From Bacteroidales bacterium (GTDB taxonomy: Bacteria > Bacteroidota > Bacteroidia > Bacteroidales > F082): DNA of 56,533 bases. The translations under genes and the position numbers were made by a program. The stretch covers positions 1 through 56,533 of the forward strand of contig JAOZOO010000003.1 in NCBI GenBank assembly GCA_029933225.1. The letters are read 5' to 3'. Within the stretch, counting starts at the first letter, position 1; the number at the start of each line of letters is the position of its first letter. This document shows positions 24,826 through 33,467 of this stretch, one piece after another. Under the pieces are notes generated by a model that saw only the letters and a program-made list of their open reading frames with translations, did no database searches and was not told where the DNA came from.

Positions 24826-27800
24826 ATGGCACGGAAATATAAAGAATACAAGCAACTGGATTTAACAAAAATTGCAGAGGAAATCAGGCAGTTTTGGGAA
24901 GACAGGAATATTTTTGAGAAAAGTCTTGAAAATCGCAGGGATAAAGAACCGTTTGTATTTTATGAAGGGCCTCCGTCAGCCAATGGCGTACCGGGCATCC
25001 ATCATGTGATGGCCCGGACCATCAAAGACCTTTTTTGCCGCTATCAGACCCTGAAAGGAAAATATGTGGAGCGCAAAGCCGGGTGGGATACGCACGGCCT
25101 TCCGGTGGAGATCAGCGTTGAAACGACCCTCGGCATAACCAAGGAAGACATCGGGAAAAAGATTTCCATCGAGGAATATAACAAAGCCTGCCGGCGGGAA
25201 GTACTGAAATACAAAGACCTGTGGGACGAACTGACCAAAAAGGTCGGTTACTGGGTTGACCTCGAACATCCGTATATCACATTTGACAACAAATACATCG
25301 AAACGGTATGGTATCTCCTGAAACAGTTGTTCGAGAAAGGATTGCTTTATAAAGGATACACCATTCAGCCTTATTCACCTGCCGCCGGAACAGGACTCAG
25401 CACACATGAACTGAACCAGCCCGGATGTTACCGTGATGTGACGGACACCACGGTTGTGGCCATGTTCAAACTGAAAAAAGAAACAGCCCCCGAGAAAGTG
25501 GTGGACGACATCAAAGGGGATATTTTTATGCTGGCCTGGACAACGACACCCTGGACATTGCCCTCAAATACCGCACTTGCCGTAGGGGACAAGATTGACT
25601 ATGTCATGGTCAGATCGTTCAATCCATATACGGGTGACCCGGTGCATCTGATCCTGGCCAAAGAACGTCTCGATACTTATTTTAATCCGAAAAATGCAGG
25701 ATTGTCATTTGAAGATTATCAACCCGGGGACAAAAAAATACCTTTTGAAGTTGTGAAAACCTTTAAAGGTTTTGAGTTAACGGGAACGGAATATGAACAG
25801 TTGTTTCCCTGGGTGAAACCCATGGGAAAAGCTTTTGAGGTGATTCCCGGTGATTTTGTCACAACGGAAGACGGAACAGGGATCGTCCACATTGCGCCTA
25901 CTTTTGGTGACGACGACGACCGTGTAGCAAAAGAAATCGGCATTGCTCCGTTAATATTGATCGACAAACTTGGCGAACGTCGTCCCATGGTTGATCTGAA
26001 AGGCCGGTTTTTCAGAATTGAAGACCTTGATCCTGCATTTGTTAAAGACAACATGAATGTTGAGGAATACAAGAAATATGCAGGACGGTTTGTGAAAAAT
26101 CAATATGATCCGAATCTTAAAAATCCCGATGAAAGCCTGGATATTGATCTCGCTGTTTCCCTGAAAAAAGAAGGCAAGGCATTCAGGATCGAGAAACATA
26201 CGCACAATTACCCGCACTGTTGGCGAACCGACAAACCGGTTTTGTACTATCCGTTGGATAGCTGGTTTGTACGCACCACTGCGGCCAAGGATCGTATGAT
26301 CGAGCTGAACAAAACGATCAACTGGAAACCCCGATCGACAGGTGAAGGGCGTTTTGGAAACTGGCTTGAGAACCTGGTTGACTGGAACCTTTCCCGGTCA
26401 CGTTTCTGGGGTGTGCCTCTGCCCATCTGGCGGACCGAAGATAAGAAAGAAGCCAAAGCCATCGGTTCTGCTTCCGAACTGAAAGCCGAGATTGAAAAGT
26501 CAATGGCTGCCGGATTTATGGATGAAAATCCACTGGCAGATTTTGAACCGGGTAACATGAGCGAAGAAAATTATCAGACATTTGACTTTCACCGGCCTTA
26601 TGTTGACAGAATCGTCCTCGTTTCGGAAAGCGGGAAAAGAATGTACCGTGAGCCCGGCCTCATTGACGTTTGGTTCGATTCGGGGTCAATGCCTTATGCC
26701 CAGTTCCATTATCCTTTTGAAAACGAGGAAACGTTTCAAAGAAATTTCCCTGCCGATTTCATTGCCGAAGGCGTTGACCAGACACGGGGCTGGTTTTTTA
26801 CCCTGCATGCCATTGCCACCATGATCTTCGACTCGGTGGCATTTAAAACCGTGGTTTCCAACGGGCTGGTACTCGACAAAGCAGGGAACAAGATGTCAAA
26901 ACGCTTCGGTAATACCATCGACCCGTTTGAAACCATTGATGTTTACGGACCCGACGCCACACGCTGGTATATCATCACCAATTCACAACCGTGGGACAAT
27001 CTCCGGTTCAATATTGCCGGGGTGGACGAAGCGAGAAGGAAATTTCTCGGCACCTTATATAATACGTATGCATTTTTTGCGCTGTACGCCAACATTGACG
27101 GGTTTACATACAAAGAGGAAGAAATACCGGTCAGTCAACGTACCGAGCTTGACCGCTGGATCATCTCCGAACTCAACTCTCTGATCAAAGAAGTGGATGA
27201 AGCTTTTGGCGATTATGAGCCCACAAGGGCAGGGCGTGCCATACAGGAATTTGTCACCGAGCATTTAAGCAACTGGTATGTCCGTCTTTCGAGAAGAAGA
27301 TTCTGGAAAGGAAGCTACTCACAGGACAAAGCGGAAGCTTATCAGACTTTGTATCATTGCCTTGAAATAGTTGCCCGGCTGGCATCACCCATTGCTCCGT
27401 TTTTCATGGACAGGTTGTTTAACGACCTGAACGAAGTTACCGGAAGGATAAAAGCCGAATCGGTACATCTGACCGATTTCCCCGAAGTGGATGAATCGCT
27501 GATTGACAAAGACCTGGAAGACAGGATGGAACTGGCCCAGCGCATTTCTTCAATGGTATTGTCGTTGCGCAAGAAAAACAACATCAGGGTACGGCAACCA
27601 CTCAACAAGATCATGATCCCTGTGCTGAATGATCATTTCAGGGAACTTGTCGAAGCGGTGAAAGACCTCATCCTGTCGGAAGTCAACGTGAAAACGCTGG
27701 AGTTCATCACAGATGAATCCGGTATTCTGGTGAAGCGGATCAAACCGAATTTTAAAAGTCTGGGGCCTAAATACGGCAAGCTGATGAAGCAGATATCGGC

Positions 27801-28257
27801 AACCATCATGCAGTTTGGCCAGGACGACATCAGGATGCTGGAACAAAAGGGAGAATACCGGTTTACGGTGGATGACCAGGAAGTTGTTCTGACCCCGGAT
27901 GATGTGGAGATCATCACCGAAGATATCCCGGGCTGGAGTGTGGCCAATCAGGACCATCTGACTGTGGCTCTTGACCTGACCATTACACCGGAACTTCAGG
28001 AAGAAGGACTGGCCCGTGAGTTGGTCAACCGCATCCAGAACATAAGAAAAGAAAAAGGTTTTGAAGTTACCGACAGGATCAAACTTTTCCTGGAAAGAAA
28101 TAAAGAGACCGATAAAGCGTTCAGTAATTTTGGAAATTACATTTGTTCGGAAACACTGGCCACTTTGTTGTTTGAAGATAAACTGACCGGCAACCATGTT
28201 GAGGAATTCGATTTGATCGATCAGATAATAGTCAGGTTAAGAATAGAAAAGGAGTAA
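24826..28257 (+). CDS. ileS: Isoleucine--tRNA ligase
   Basis: This class I aminoacyl-tRNA synthetase charges tRNA-Ile in the cytoplasm. The 1143-residue protein contains the HIGH-type motif as HHVM (59-62), the CP1 editing domain (about 190-420, with LAWTTTPWTLPSN), and the KMSKR loop exactly as KMSKR (689-693). The tRNA anticodon-binding helices and a long C-terminal region follow. The length and the C-terminus without a zinc-finger cysteine cluster point to the long IleS2 form, which is often mupirocin-tolerant; that is family knowledge, not tested here. It is followed by a DksA-like gene and lspA on the same strand. Confidence 0.97.
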   Translation: MARKYKEYKQLDLTKIAEEIRQFWEDRNIFEKSLENRRDKEPFVFYEGPPSANGVPGIHHVMARTIKDLFCRYQTLKGKYVERKAGWDTHGLPVEISVETTLGITKEDIGKKISIEEYNKACRREVLKYKDLWDELTKKVGYWVDLEHPYITFDNKYIETVWYLLKQLFEKGLLYKGYTIQPYSPAAGTGLSTHELNQPGCYRDVTDTTVVAMFKLKKETAPEKVVDDIKGDIFMLAWTTTPWTLPSNTALAVGDKIDYVMVRSFNPYTGDPVHLILAKERLDTYFNPKNAGLSFEDYQPGDKKIPFEVVKTFKGFELTGTEYEQLFPWVKPMGKAFEVIPGDFVTTEDGTGIVHIAPTFGDDDDRVAKEIGIAPLILIDKLGERRPMVDLKGRFFRIEDLDPAFVKDNMNVEEYKKYAGRFVKNQYDPNLKNPDESLDIDLAVSLKKEGKAFRIEKHTHNYPHCWRTDKPVLYYPLDSWFVRTTAAKDRMIELNKTINWKPRSTGEGRFGNWLENLVDWNLSRSRFWGVPLPIWRTEDKKEAKAIGSASELKAEIEKSMAAGFMDENPLADFEPGNMSEENYQTFDFHRPYVDRIVLVSESGKRMYREPGLIDVWFDSGSMPYAQFHYPFENEETFQRNFPADFIAEGVDQTRGWFFTLHAIATMIFDSVAFKTVVSNGLVLDKAGNKMSKRFGNTIDPFETIDVYGPDATRWYIITNSQPWDNLRFNIAGVDEARRKFLGTLYNTYAFFALYANIDGFTYKEEEIPVSQRTELDRWIISELNSLIKEVDEAFGDYEPTRAGRAIQEFVTEHLSNWYVRLSRRRFWKGSYSQDKAEAYQTLYHCLEIVARLASPIAPFFMDRLFNDLNEVTGRIKAESVHLTDFPEVDESLIDKDLEDRMELAQRISSMVLSLRKKNNIRVRQPLNKIMIPVLNDHFRELVEAVKDLILSEVNVKTLEFITDESGILVKRIKPNFKSLGPKYGKLMKQISATIMQFGQDDIRMLEQKGEYRFTVDDQEVVLTPDDVEIITEDIPGWSVANQDHLTVALDLTITPELQEEGLARELVNRIQNIRKEKGFEVTDRIKLFLERNKETDKAFSNFGNYICSETLATLLFEDKLTGNHVEEFDLIDQIIVRLRIEKE

Positions 28258-28347
28258 AAACCAAAAAATATTAAAAAAAAGAACATTTGAAGTTTTTTTG
28301 CGTATATTTATGAAGAATTTTTTTTAGTAGGAATAAAGACAGAGGCC

Positions 28348-28761
28348 ATGAAAAACATTAAAGAAGAAACAGTAAAGATGAGATATTCGGATGAAGAGTT
28401 GGAAGAGTTCAAAGAAATCATCCTGAAGAAGTTGGAGAAAGCAAGAGAAGACCTCCAATTATTAACCGAAGCTTATACCAATCACAGCGAGCACGATACC
28501 AACGACACTTCCCCGACATTTAAAGTTTTGGAAGAAGGTCAGCAGGTTCTCTCGAAAGAAGAAAACAGCCGCCTGGCAGCCCGCCAGCAGCGCTTTATCA
28601 ATAACCTTGAAAATGCATTGGTGCGGATTCAGAATAAAACTTACGGCATCTGCCGGGTAACCGGTAAGTTGATCAGCAAGGAAAGACTGCGTGCAGTACC
28701 CCATGCTACGCTGAGCATTGAAGCCAAAAAGAAAATGTCAAATCCCAGCCCGAGGAATTAA
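28348..28761 (+). CDS. DksA/TraR family transcriptional regulator with degenerate zinc finger
   Basis: The 137-residue protein has the DksA coiled-coil (about 12-90, YSDEELEEFKEIILKKLEKA) and the C-terminal globular part YGICRVTGKLISKERLRAVP. Standard DksA has four zinc-binding cysteines (C-x2-C-x17-C-x2-C). Here only the first Cys remains; the others are replaced by Thr, Ser and Ala. Cys-poor versions are usual in Bacteroidota. The family binds the RNA polymerase secondary channel and modulates initiation, often with ppGpp. It sits between ileS and lspA, 21 bp before the latter, and is likely co-transcribed with it. An internal ATG at 28378 is an alternative start. Confidence 0.9.
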   Translation: MKNIKEETVKMRYSDEELEEFKEIILKKLEKAREDLQLLTEAYTNHSEHDTNDTSPTFKVLEEGQQVLSKEENSRLAARQQRFINNLENALVRIQNKTYGICRVTGKLISKERLRAVPHATLSIEAKKKMSNPSPRN

Positions 28762-28782
28762 CAGGCAAAAAACGAATCAGCT

Positions 28783-29397
28783 TTGAAGAAAGCGTTATTC
28801 ATTATTTTTTTGGTCCTTTTTTTCGATCAGCTACTGAAAATCTGGGTTAAACTACACATGACCATCGGGGAAGAAATTCCCATGATCGGCAACTGGTTTT
28901 ACCTTTATTTTACTGAAAATTACGGCATGGCCTTCGGTATGCAGATCGGCGGTGAGTGGGGGAAACTGACATTGAGTATTTTCAGGATACTGGCTGTTGC
29001 CGCCATCGGCATTTACCTCGTTATTATTATAAAACGCCAAAAACCATTTGGCCTCGTTTTAAGCATCTCACTGATCTTTGCCGGCGCTTTGGGGAATATC
29101 ATCGATAGCGCATTTTACGGCTTGATCTTTACTGAAAGCACTTATCATACCATTGCGCAGATAGCAAATGCCGGTGAAGGTTATGCAAGATTTCTGGATG
29201 GAAAAGTTGTGGACATGTTTTATTTTCCTTTGATCATTCTGCAGCAAAGTGACGTTCCTTCCTGGGTGCCCCGCTTTATTTTTGAACCGGACGGACGGTT
29301 CATATTTTTCAGGCCAATATTCAATCTTGCCGACTCATCCATCACGGTCGGTGTTTTCTATCTGATACTTTTCCAGAGAAAAAATCTCCATTTATAA
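28783..29397 (+). CDS. lspA: Lipoprotein signal peptidase (signal peptidase II)
   Basis: LspA cuts the signal peptide from lipid-modified prolipoproteins in the inner membrane. The 204-residue protein has four membrane segments and the two catalytic aspartates, Asp108 in [13 protein letters not shown] and Asp184 in [11 protein letters not shown]. The conserved TENYGMAFG segment is also present. The extra 50-residue loop between the aspartates is usual for Bacteroidota. The start codon is TTG; no ATG lies upstream in frame near it. Its stop codon region overlaps by 6 bp the end of the convergent carboxyltransferase gene, leaving no room for a terminator between them. Several lipoproteins in this window would be its substrates. 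Confidence 0.95.
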   Translation: MKKALFIIFLVLFFDQLLKIWVKLHMTIGEEIPMIGNWFYLYFTENYGMAFGMQIGGEWGKLTLSIFRILAVAAIGIYLVIIIKRQKPFGLVLSISLIFAGALGNIIDSAFYGLIFTESTYHTIAQIANAGEGYARFLDGKVVDMFYFPLIILQQSDVPSWVPRFIFEPDGRFIFFRPIFNLADSSITVGVFYLILFQRKNLHL

Positions 29398-30933
29398 CGG
29401 AATGTTACCATGTTTTTTCGGCGGGTTGCTGTCCGCTTTGTTTTCAGTCATTTCCAACGCCTGAATCAGTTTCTTTCGTGTGTTGTGCGGGTAAATGATC
29501 TCGTCAATATAGCCAAGTTCAGCAGCTTTGTAAGGACTGGCAAAGTTGTTCCTGTATTCCTGAACGATCTGCTTTTTATGGTCATCATCCTTGATCTTGT
29601 TGCGATAGATAATGTTCACCGCACCATCGGGACCCATAACGGCAATCTCGGCAGTGGGATAAGCAAAATTGTAGTCGGCGCCGATATGTTTGCTTGACAT
29701 CACATCGTAGGCACCGCCATAAGCTTTTCGTGTGATGAGTGTAATTTTTGGGACGGTGGCTTCTGCAAAGGCGTATAAAAGCTTGGCTCCGTGTTTGATG
29801 ATCCCGCCGAATTCCTGGGTCGTGCCGGGGAGAAATCCGGGAACATCTTCAAAGGTGATCAACGGAATGTTGAACGCATCGCAGAACCTGACAAAACGGG
29901 CGGCCTTGGTTGAGCTTGCGATATCAAGCACCCCGGCGAGCACCGCCGGCTGGTTGGCAACAATGCCAATAGGTTTTCCGGCAATGCGGGCAAAACCGAC
30001 AATGATGTTCTGCGCATAATGTGGCTGCACCTCCAGAAAATGTCCGTTATCTATTACATCAAGGATAATTTCCTTCATGTCGTATGGTTTGTTCGGGTCT
30101 TCGGGCACAATGGTGTCGAGACGCGGGATCTCACGGGTGAGGTCATCGGTACATACCTTTCGTGGCGGGTCTTCCATGTTGTTGGAAGGTAAAAAGCTCA
30201 TCAGTTCCCTGATCATCAGCATGGCTTCTTCATCGTTTTCAGCCGTAAAATGAGCTACACCGCTTTTCTTGTTGTGAGTCATGGCACCGCCGAGGTCTTC
30301 TTTTGTTACTTCCTCATTGGTCACGGTTTTGATCACATCCGGGCCGGTGACGAACATGTAAGATGTCTTTTTCACCATGAGGATAAAGTCGGTAATGGCC
30401 GGTGAATAAACGGCTCCCCCGGCACACGGGCCCAATACGGCTGATATTTGCGGTATGACCCCCGAGCTTCTTACATTCCGGTAAAAAATATCGGCATAGC
30501 CGGCAAGGCTTTCCACCCCTTCCTGTATGCGTGCACCGCCAGAGTCATTCAAACCAATGACGGGCGCTCCCATTTTCATGGCCATATCCATCACCTTGAT
30601 GATCTTGTTGGCGTTGGCCCGGCTTAACGAACCACCGAAAACAGTAAAATCCTGTGCAAAAACATACATGATCCGGCCATCAATCTTTCCGTATCCCGCC
30701 ACAACACCATCACCGAGGATCTTGTTTTTATCCATCCCGAAATCTGTTGCCGTATGCGTAACAAACTTATCGATCTCGACGAATGTTCCCGGGTCAAACA
30801 GATCGTTGATCCTTTCCCGGGCCGTTTTTCGACCTGCTGCATGTTGTCTGTCAATCCGTTGCTGGCCTCCGCCTAATTCGGCCAAATTATGTTTTTCTTC
30901 CAGTAATTTGTTTCTTTGGAGCTCCTGACCCAT
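29392..30933 (-). CDS. Acyl-CoA carboxylase, carboxyltransferase (beta) subunit
   Basis: The 513-residue protein is a complete biotin-dependent carboxyltransferase with two crotonase-like halves. Family markers are [48 protein letters not shown] and, in the second half, [20 protein letters not shown] and [20 protein letters not shown]. It is closest by eye to propionyl-CoA carboxylase beta / methylmalonyl-CoA decarboxylase alpha subunits. Together with the biotin carrier and biotin carboxylase genes just upstream it should form a propionyl- or other acyl-CoA carboxylase. A decarboxylase is less likely because a biotin carboxylase is present and no membrane beta-subunit gene is seen. Confidence 0.93.
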   Translation of the reverse strand: MGQELQRNKLLEEKHNLAELGGGQQRIDRQHAAGRKTARERINDLFDPGTFVEIDKFVTHTATDFGMDKNKILGDGVVAGYGKIDGRIMYVFAQDFTVFGGSLSRANANKIIKVMDMAMKMGAPVIGLNDSGGARIQEGVESLAGYADIFYRNVRSSGVIPQISAVLGPCAGGAVYSPAITDFILMVKKTSYMFVTGPDVIKTVTNEEVTKEDLGGAMTHNKKSGVAHFTAENDEEAMLMIRELMSFLPSNNMEDPPRKVCTDDLTREIPRLDTIVPEDPNKPYDMKEIILDVIDNGHFLEVQPHYAQNIIVGFARIAGKPIGIVANQPAVLAGVLDIASSTKAARFVRFCDAFNIPLITFEDVPGFLPGTTQEFGGIIKHGAKLLYAFAEATVPKITLITRKAYGGAYDVMSSKHIGADYNFAYPTAEIAVMGPDGAVNIIYRNKIKDDDHKKQIVQEYRNNFASPYKAAELGYIDEIIYPHNTRKKLIQALEMTENKADSNPPKKHGNIPL

Positions 30934-30983
30934 AATTAACTTTTTTGAATTTTTTTAATATTGATCAATTGAAATATTCCGTT

Positions 30984-31487
30984 TTATTCAAGGATGACAA
31001 GGGGTTGATTTCCGTCAATGTTGTCGCCTTCTTTCACAAGTATCTGTTTTACGGTCTTGTCGTTTGCGGCTTTGTATTCACTTTCCATTTTCATGGCCGA
31101 GACCACAATAATGGTTTCTCCCGCCTTTACTTCCTGACCTTCTTCCACGAGGATCCTGACCACCTTGCCGGGCATGGGCGTGGATATAAAAGACTGGTCA
31201 TCATCTTCGTCCGATTTGCGTCCCATCATATACCTCGCTTCAGCATCAATGATGTCAACCGTAAATGATTCGTATCCGATTTTCACCTCATATTTTTTAT
31301 TTTCAACCGGAACCAGTTCCACATTATGGGAAACATTGTCATTCAGGATGGAATAAACGCCTTTTTCAACTTCCGTGATGTCCAGCTTATATTTTCTGTC
31401 ACCTATGGCAATTTCCAGCAGGTTACCATCCCTGTTCAGAATTTCAATGGATTCCTGATTGTCGTTTAAACGAATTTCGTATGACAT
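30984..31487 (-). CDS. Biotin carrier protein of an acyl-CoA carboxylase
   Basis: The 167-residue protein ends with a biotinyl domain (about 98-167): TPMPGKVVRILVEEGQEV, then the biotinylation site AMKMES with Lys133. The N-terminal half, about 1-90, resembles the BT/linker region that joins biotin carboxylase and carboxyltransferase in propionyl-CoA carboxylase alpha chains. So the alpha chain appears split into separate genes for carboxylase and carrier. It lies between the two other subunit genes, 24 bp after the biotin carboxylase and 50 bp before the carboxyltransferase. Confidence 0.92.
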   Translation of the reverse strand: MSYEIRLNDNQESIEILNRDGNLLEIAIGDRKYKLDITEVEKGVYSILNDNVSHNVELVPVENKKYEVKIGYESFTVDIIDAEARYMMGRKSDEDDDQSFISTPMPGKVVRILVEEGQEVKAGETIIVVSAMKMESEYKAANDKTVKQILVKEGDNIDGNQPLVILE

Positions 31488-31511
31488 AAGAATAGGATTT
31501 TCGGTTAGAGA

Positions 31512-33026
31512 TTATAAACGGGTAATGCTTTTTTTTCTGCCATAAGCTTTCCAGTTGCTTATTGAATTTCCGTTTGCTGAAGGGGCGTTCTTTTTTCCCG
31601 ATTCCAGTTTTGCAAGATAATCCACAAAAGCGGTGATGGCAGCCAGGTCTTTTATCTCCTGCCGGACATTGTGATCAGGCTCCAGAGCTTCCTGATTGTC
31701 CTGGATAAAATGCGTGTTATACCGTCCTTCAACAAACGGGCGGGCATTCATGACCCGGTAAAGAAATGGAATGGATGTCTTGATCCCTGTGATTTTGTAA
31801 TCTTTCAGTGTGCTTTTCATTTTCTCAACGGCTTCCTCACGGGTAGGCGCCCAGGTAATGAGTTTGGAGATCATGGGGTCGTAATACATGGGGATAGTAT
31901 ATCCTGCGTAAACATAACCGTCATGTCTGATTCCCGGGCCGAGCGGTTCGCTGATATGCATTACCTTTCCCGGGCTGGGCATGAAATTATTGTCCGGGTC
32001 TTCGGCATAAATCCTCACCTCGATGGCGTGTCCGTTTTGCTTCAGGTCTTCCTGTTTGTAACGAAGCGGCAGGTTGTTGGCAATGTTGATCTGCTCTTTC
32101 ACAAGGTCAACACCGACTACCCATTCCGTTATGGGATGTTCCACCTGAAGGCGGGTATTCATCTCAAGGAAATAATAGTTCAGATCATCGTCAACAATGA
32201 ATTCAATGGTTCCGGCGCTGGCATAATTTACTGCTTTGGCTGCAGCAACGGCATGAGCGCCCATTTCTTTTCTGACTTCAGGAGTCATGATCGGAGAGGG
32301 TGTTTCTTCAACAACTTTCTGATGCCTGCGCTGAACGGAACATTCGCGTTCAAAAAGGTGGATGCAGTTGCCATGATTGTCAGCCAGTATCTGAAATTCA
32401 ATATGATGCGGTGAGTTGATATATTTTTCAATATAAACCGCATCATTTCCGAAGGCGGCCATGGCTTCTGACTGGGCCGCTTTGATACCCGGTTCAATTT
32501 CACTTTCTTCGTGTATCAGGCGCATGCCTTTACCTCCTCCTCCGGCGCTGGCTTTCACCATCACCGGCAAGCCGATCTCTTTGATGACTTTGATGGCTTT
32601 GTCAATATCTTTGATGGGTTCCGATGTGCCCGGCACAACCGGCACGCCGGCTCCGAGCATTTTCTTACGGGCAGTGATCTTGTCGCCCATGGTGTTGATG
32701 GCATGGGAAGACGGCCCGATAAAGATAATCCCTTCCTGTTCGCAACGATCGGCAAAAACAGCATTTTCCGAAAGAAATCCATAGCCGGGATGAATGGCAT
32801 CGGCATGACAGCGTTTGGCTACTTCAATAATGTTATCGATAACAAGATAACTTTCGTTGGAAGGGGCCGGACCGATACAATAGGCTTCATCGGCGTATCT
32901 TACATGCATCGAGTTTCTGTCAGCTTCAGAAAATACAGCAACCGATTTGATTCCCATTTCGCGACAAGTGCGCATAACGCGGATTGCTATTTCGCCTCTG
33001 TTGGCAATTAGAATTTTTTTAATCAT
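31512..33026 (-). CDS. Biotin carboxylase subunit of an acyl-CoA carboxylase
   Basis: The 504-residue protein uses ATP and bicarbonate to carboxylate biotin on the carrier protein. It starts IKKILIANRGEIAIRVMRTC, has the glycine-rich ATP-grasp loop KASAGGGGKGMRLIH (about 159-173), the catalytic region EMNTRLQVEHPITEW, and the C-terminal domain to about 450. A further 50 residues follow, longer than housekeeping AccC, which fits the propionyl-CoA carboxylase alpha type. It is the first gene of the three-gene operon. Its upstream region leads directly into the nested palindromes at 33170-33469; a weak TATCTTTA box lies at 33095-33102 on the minus strand. Confidence 0.95.
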   Translation of the reverse strand: MIKKILIANRGEIAIRVMRTCREMGIKSVAVFSEADRNSMHVRYADEAYCIGPAPSNESYLVIDNIIEVAKRCHADAIHPGYGFLSENAVFADRCEQEGIIFIGPSSHAINTMGDKITARKKMLGAGVPVVPGTSEPIKDIDKAIKVIKEIGLPVMVKASAGGGGKGMRLIHEESEIEPGIKAAQSEAMAAFGNDAVYIEKYINSPHHIEFQILADNHGNCIHLFERECSVQRRHQKVVEETPSPIMTPEVRKEMGAHAVAAAKAVNYASAGTIEFIVDDDLNYYFLEMNTRLQVEHPITEWVVGVDLVKEQINIANNLPLRYKQEDLKQNGHAIEVRIYAEDPDNNFMPSPGKVMHISEPLGPGIRHDGYVYAGYTIPMYYDPMISKLITWAPTREEAVEKMKSTLKDYKITGIKTSIPFLYRVMNARPFVEGRYNTHFIQDNQEALEPDHNVRQEIKDLAAITAFVDYLAKLESGKKNAPSANGNSISNWKAYGRKKSITRL

Positions 33027-33233
33027 AAGGAGATATCCTTTAATATGTAGAAAATCAGGTTCTTGTCGGATATTGCTCTAAAAAATTAGCGTGTAAAGAT
33101 ATAAAAAACTTAAATGTCATTGTGAATCGGAAAAACTTGTCCGGTACCTGTTATACAACACCGTTAGCAAAATATATTATAACTAATCATTTTTCTCACA
33201 CTACATTATGGATAGAAAAATCAGAAAATAAAT

Positions 33234-33286
33234 ATCTTTATTATTGACCCACCCCTTAATCCCCTCCCGGGAGGGGAATTGGCGGA
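33234..33286 (+). repeat. 53-nt G/C-cored element, copy A
   Basis: The element has a 13-nt A/T-rich lead, then ACCCACCCCTT, two bases, TCCCCTCC, and CGGGAGGGGAAT, then 7 bases. The palindrome CCCCTCCCGGGAGGGG (33261-33276) forms its centre. It lies exactly between the arms of a perfect 19-bp inverted repeat, GAAAAATCAGAAAATAAAT and complement. Confidence 0.85.
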
Positions 33287-33357
33287 ATTTATTTTCTGAT
33301 TTTTCCTCATTAAGCCTGGTTAATTCTATTTAATTGGTCGATTCAAAAAAATGAATA

Positions 33358-33410
33358 CCTCTTATTCCCCTCACCCGGAGGGGAGGAAGGGGTGGGTTTA
33401 TCAAAAATAT
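33358..33410 (-). repeat. 53-nt G/C-cored element, copy B
   Basis: On the minus strand it reads a 13-nt A/T-rich lead, ACCCACCCCTT, two bases, TCCCCTCC, GGGTGAGGGGAAT, then 6 bases. The core is the same as copy A apart from about four differences. It lies exactly between the arms of a perfect 23-bp inverted repeat that is unrelated in sequence to the one around copy A. Confidence 0.85.
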
Positions 33411-33467
33411 TATTCATTTTTTTGAATCGACCATGTTCTTTCTATAAACTGATTAGTTACAATATAT

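Noticed and set aside
27550-28197. 215-codon open frame on the minus strand inside ileS
   Set aside because: It lies wholly within a well-supported synthetase coding sequence, has no recognisable domain and a composition typical of an antisense shadow frame.
31671-32414. 247-codon open frame opposite the biotin carboxylase gene
   Set aside because: It is antisense to a conserved enzyme and resembles no family.
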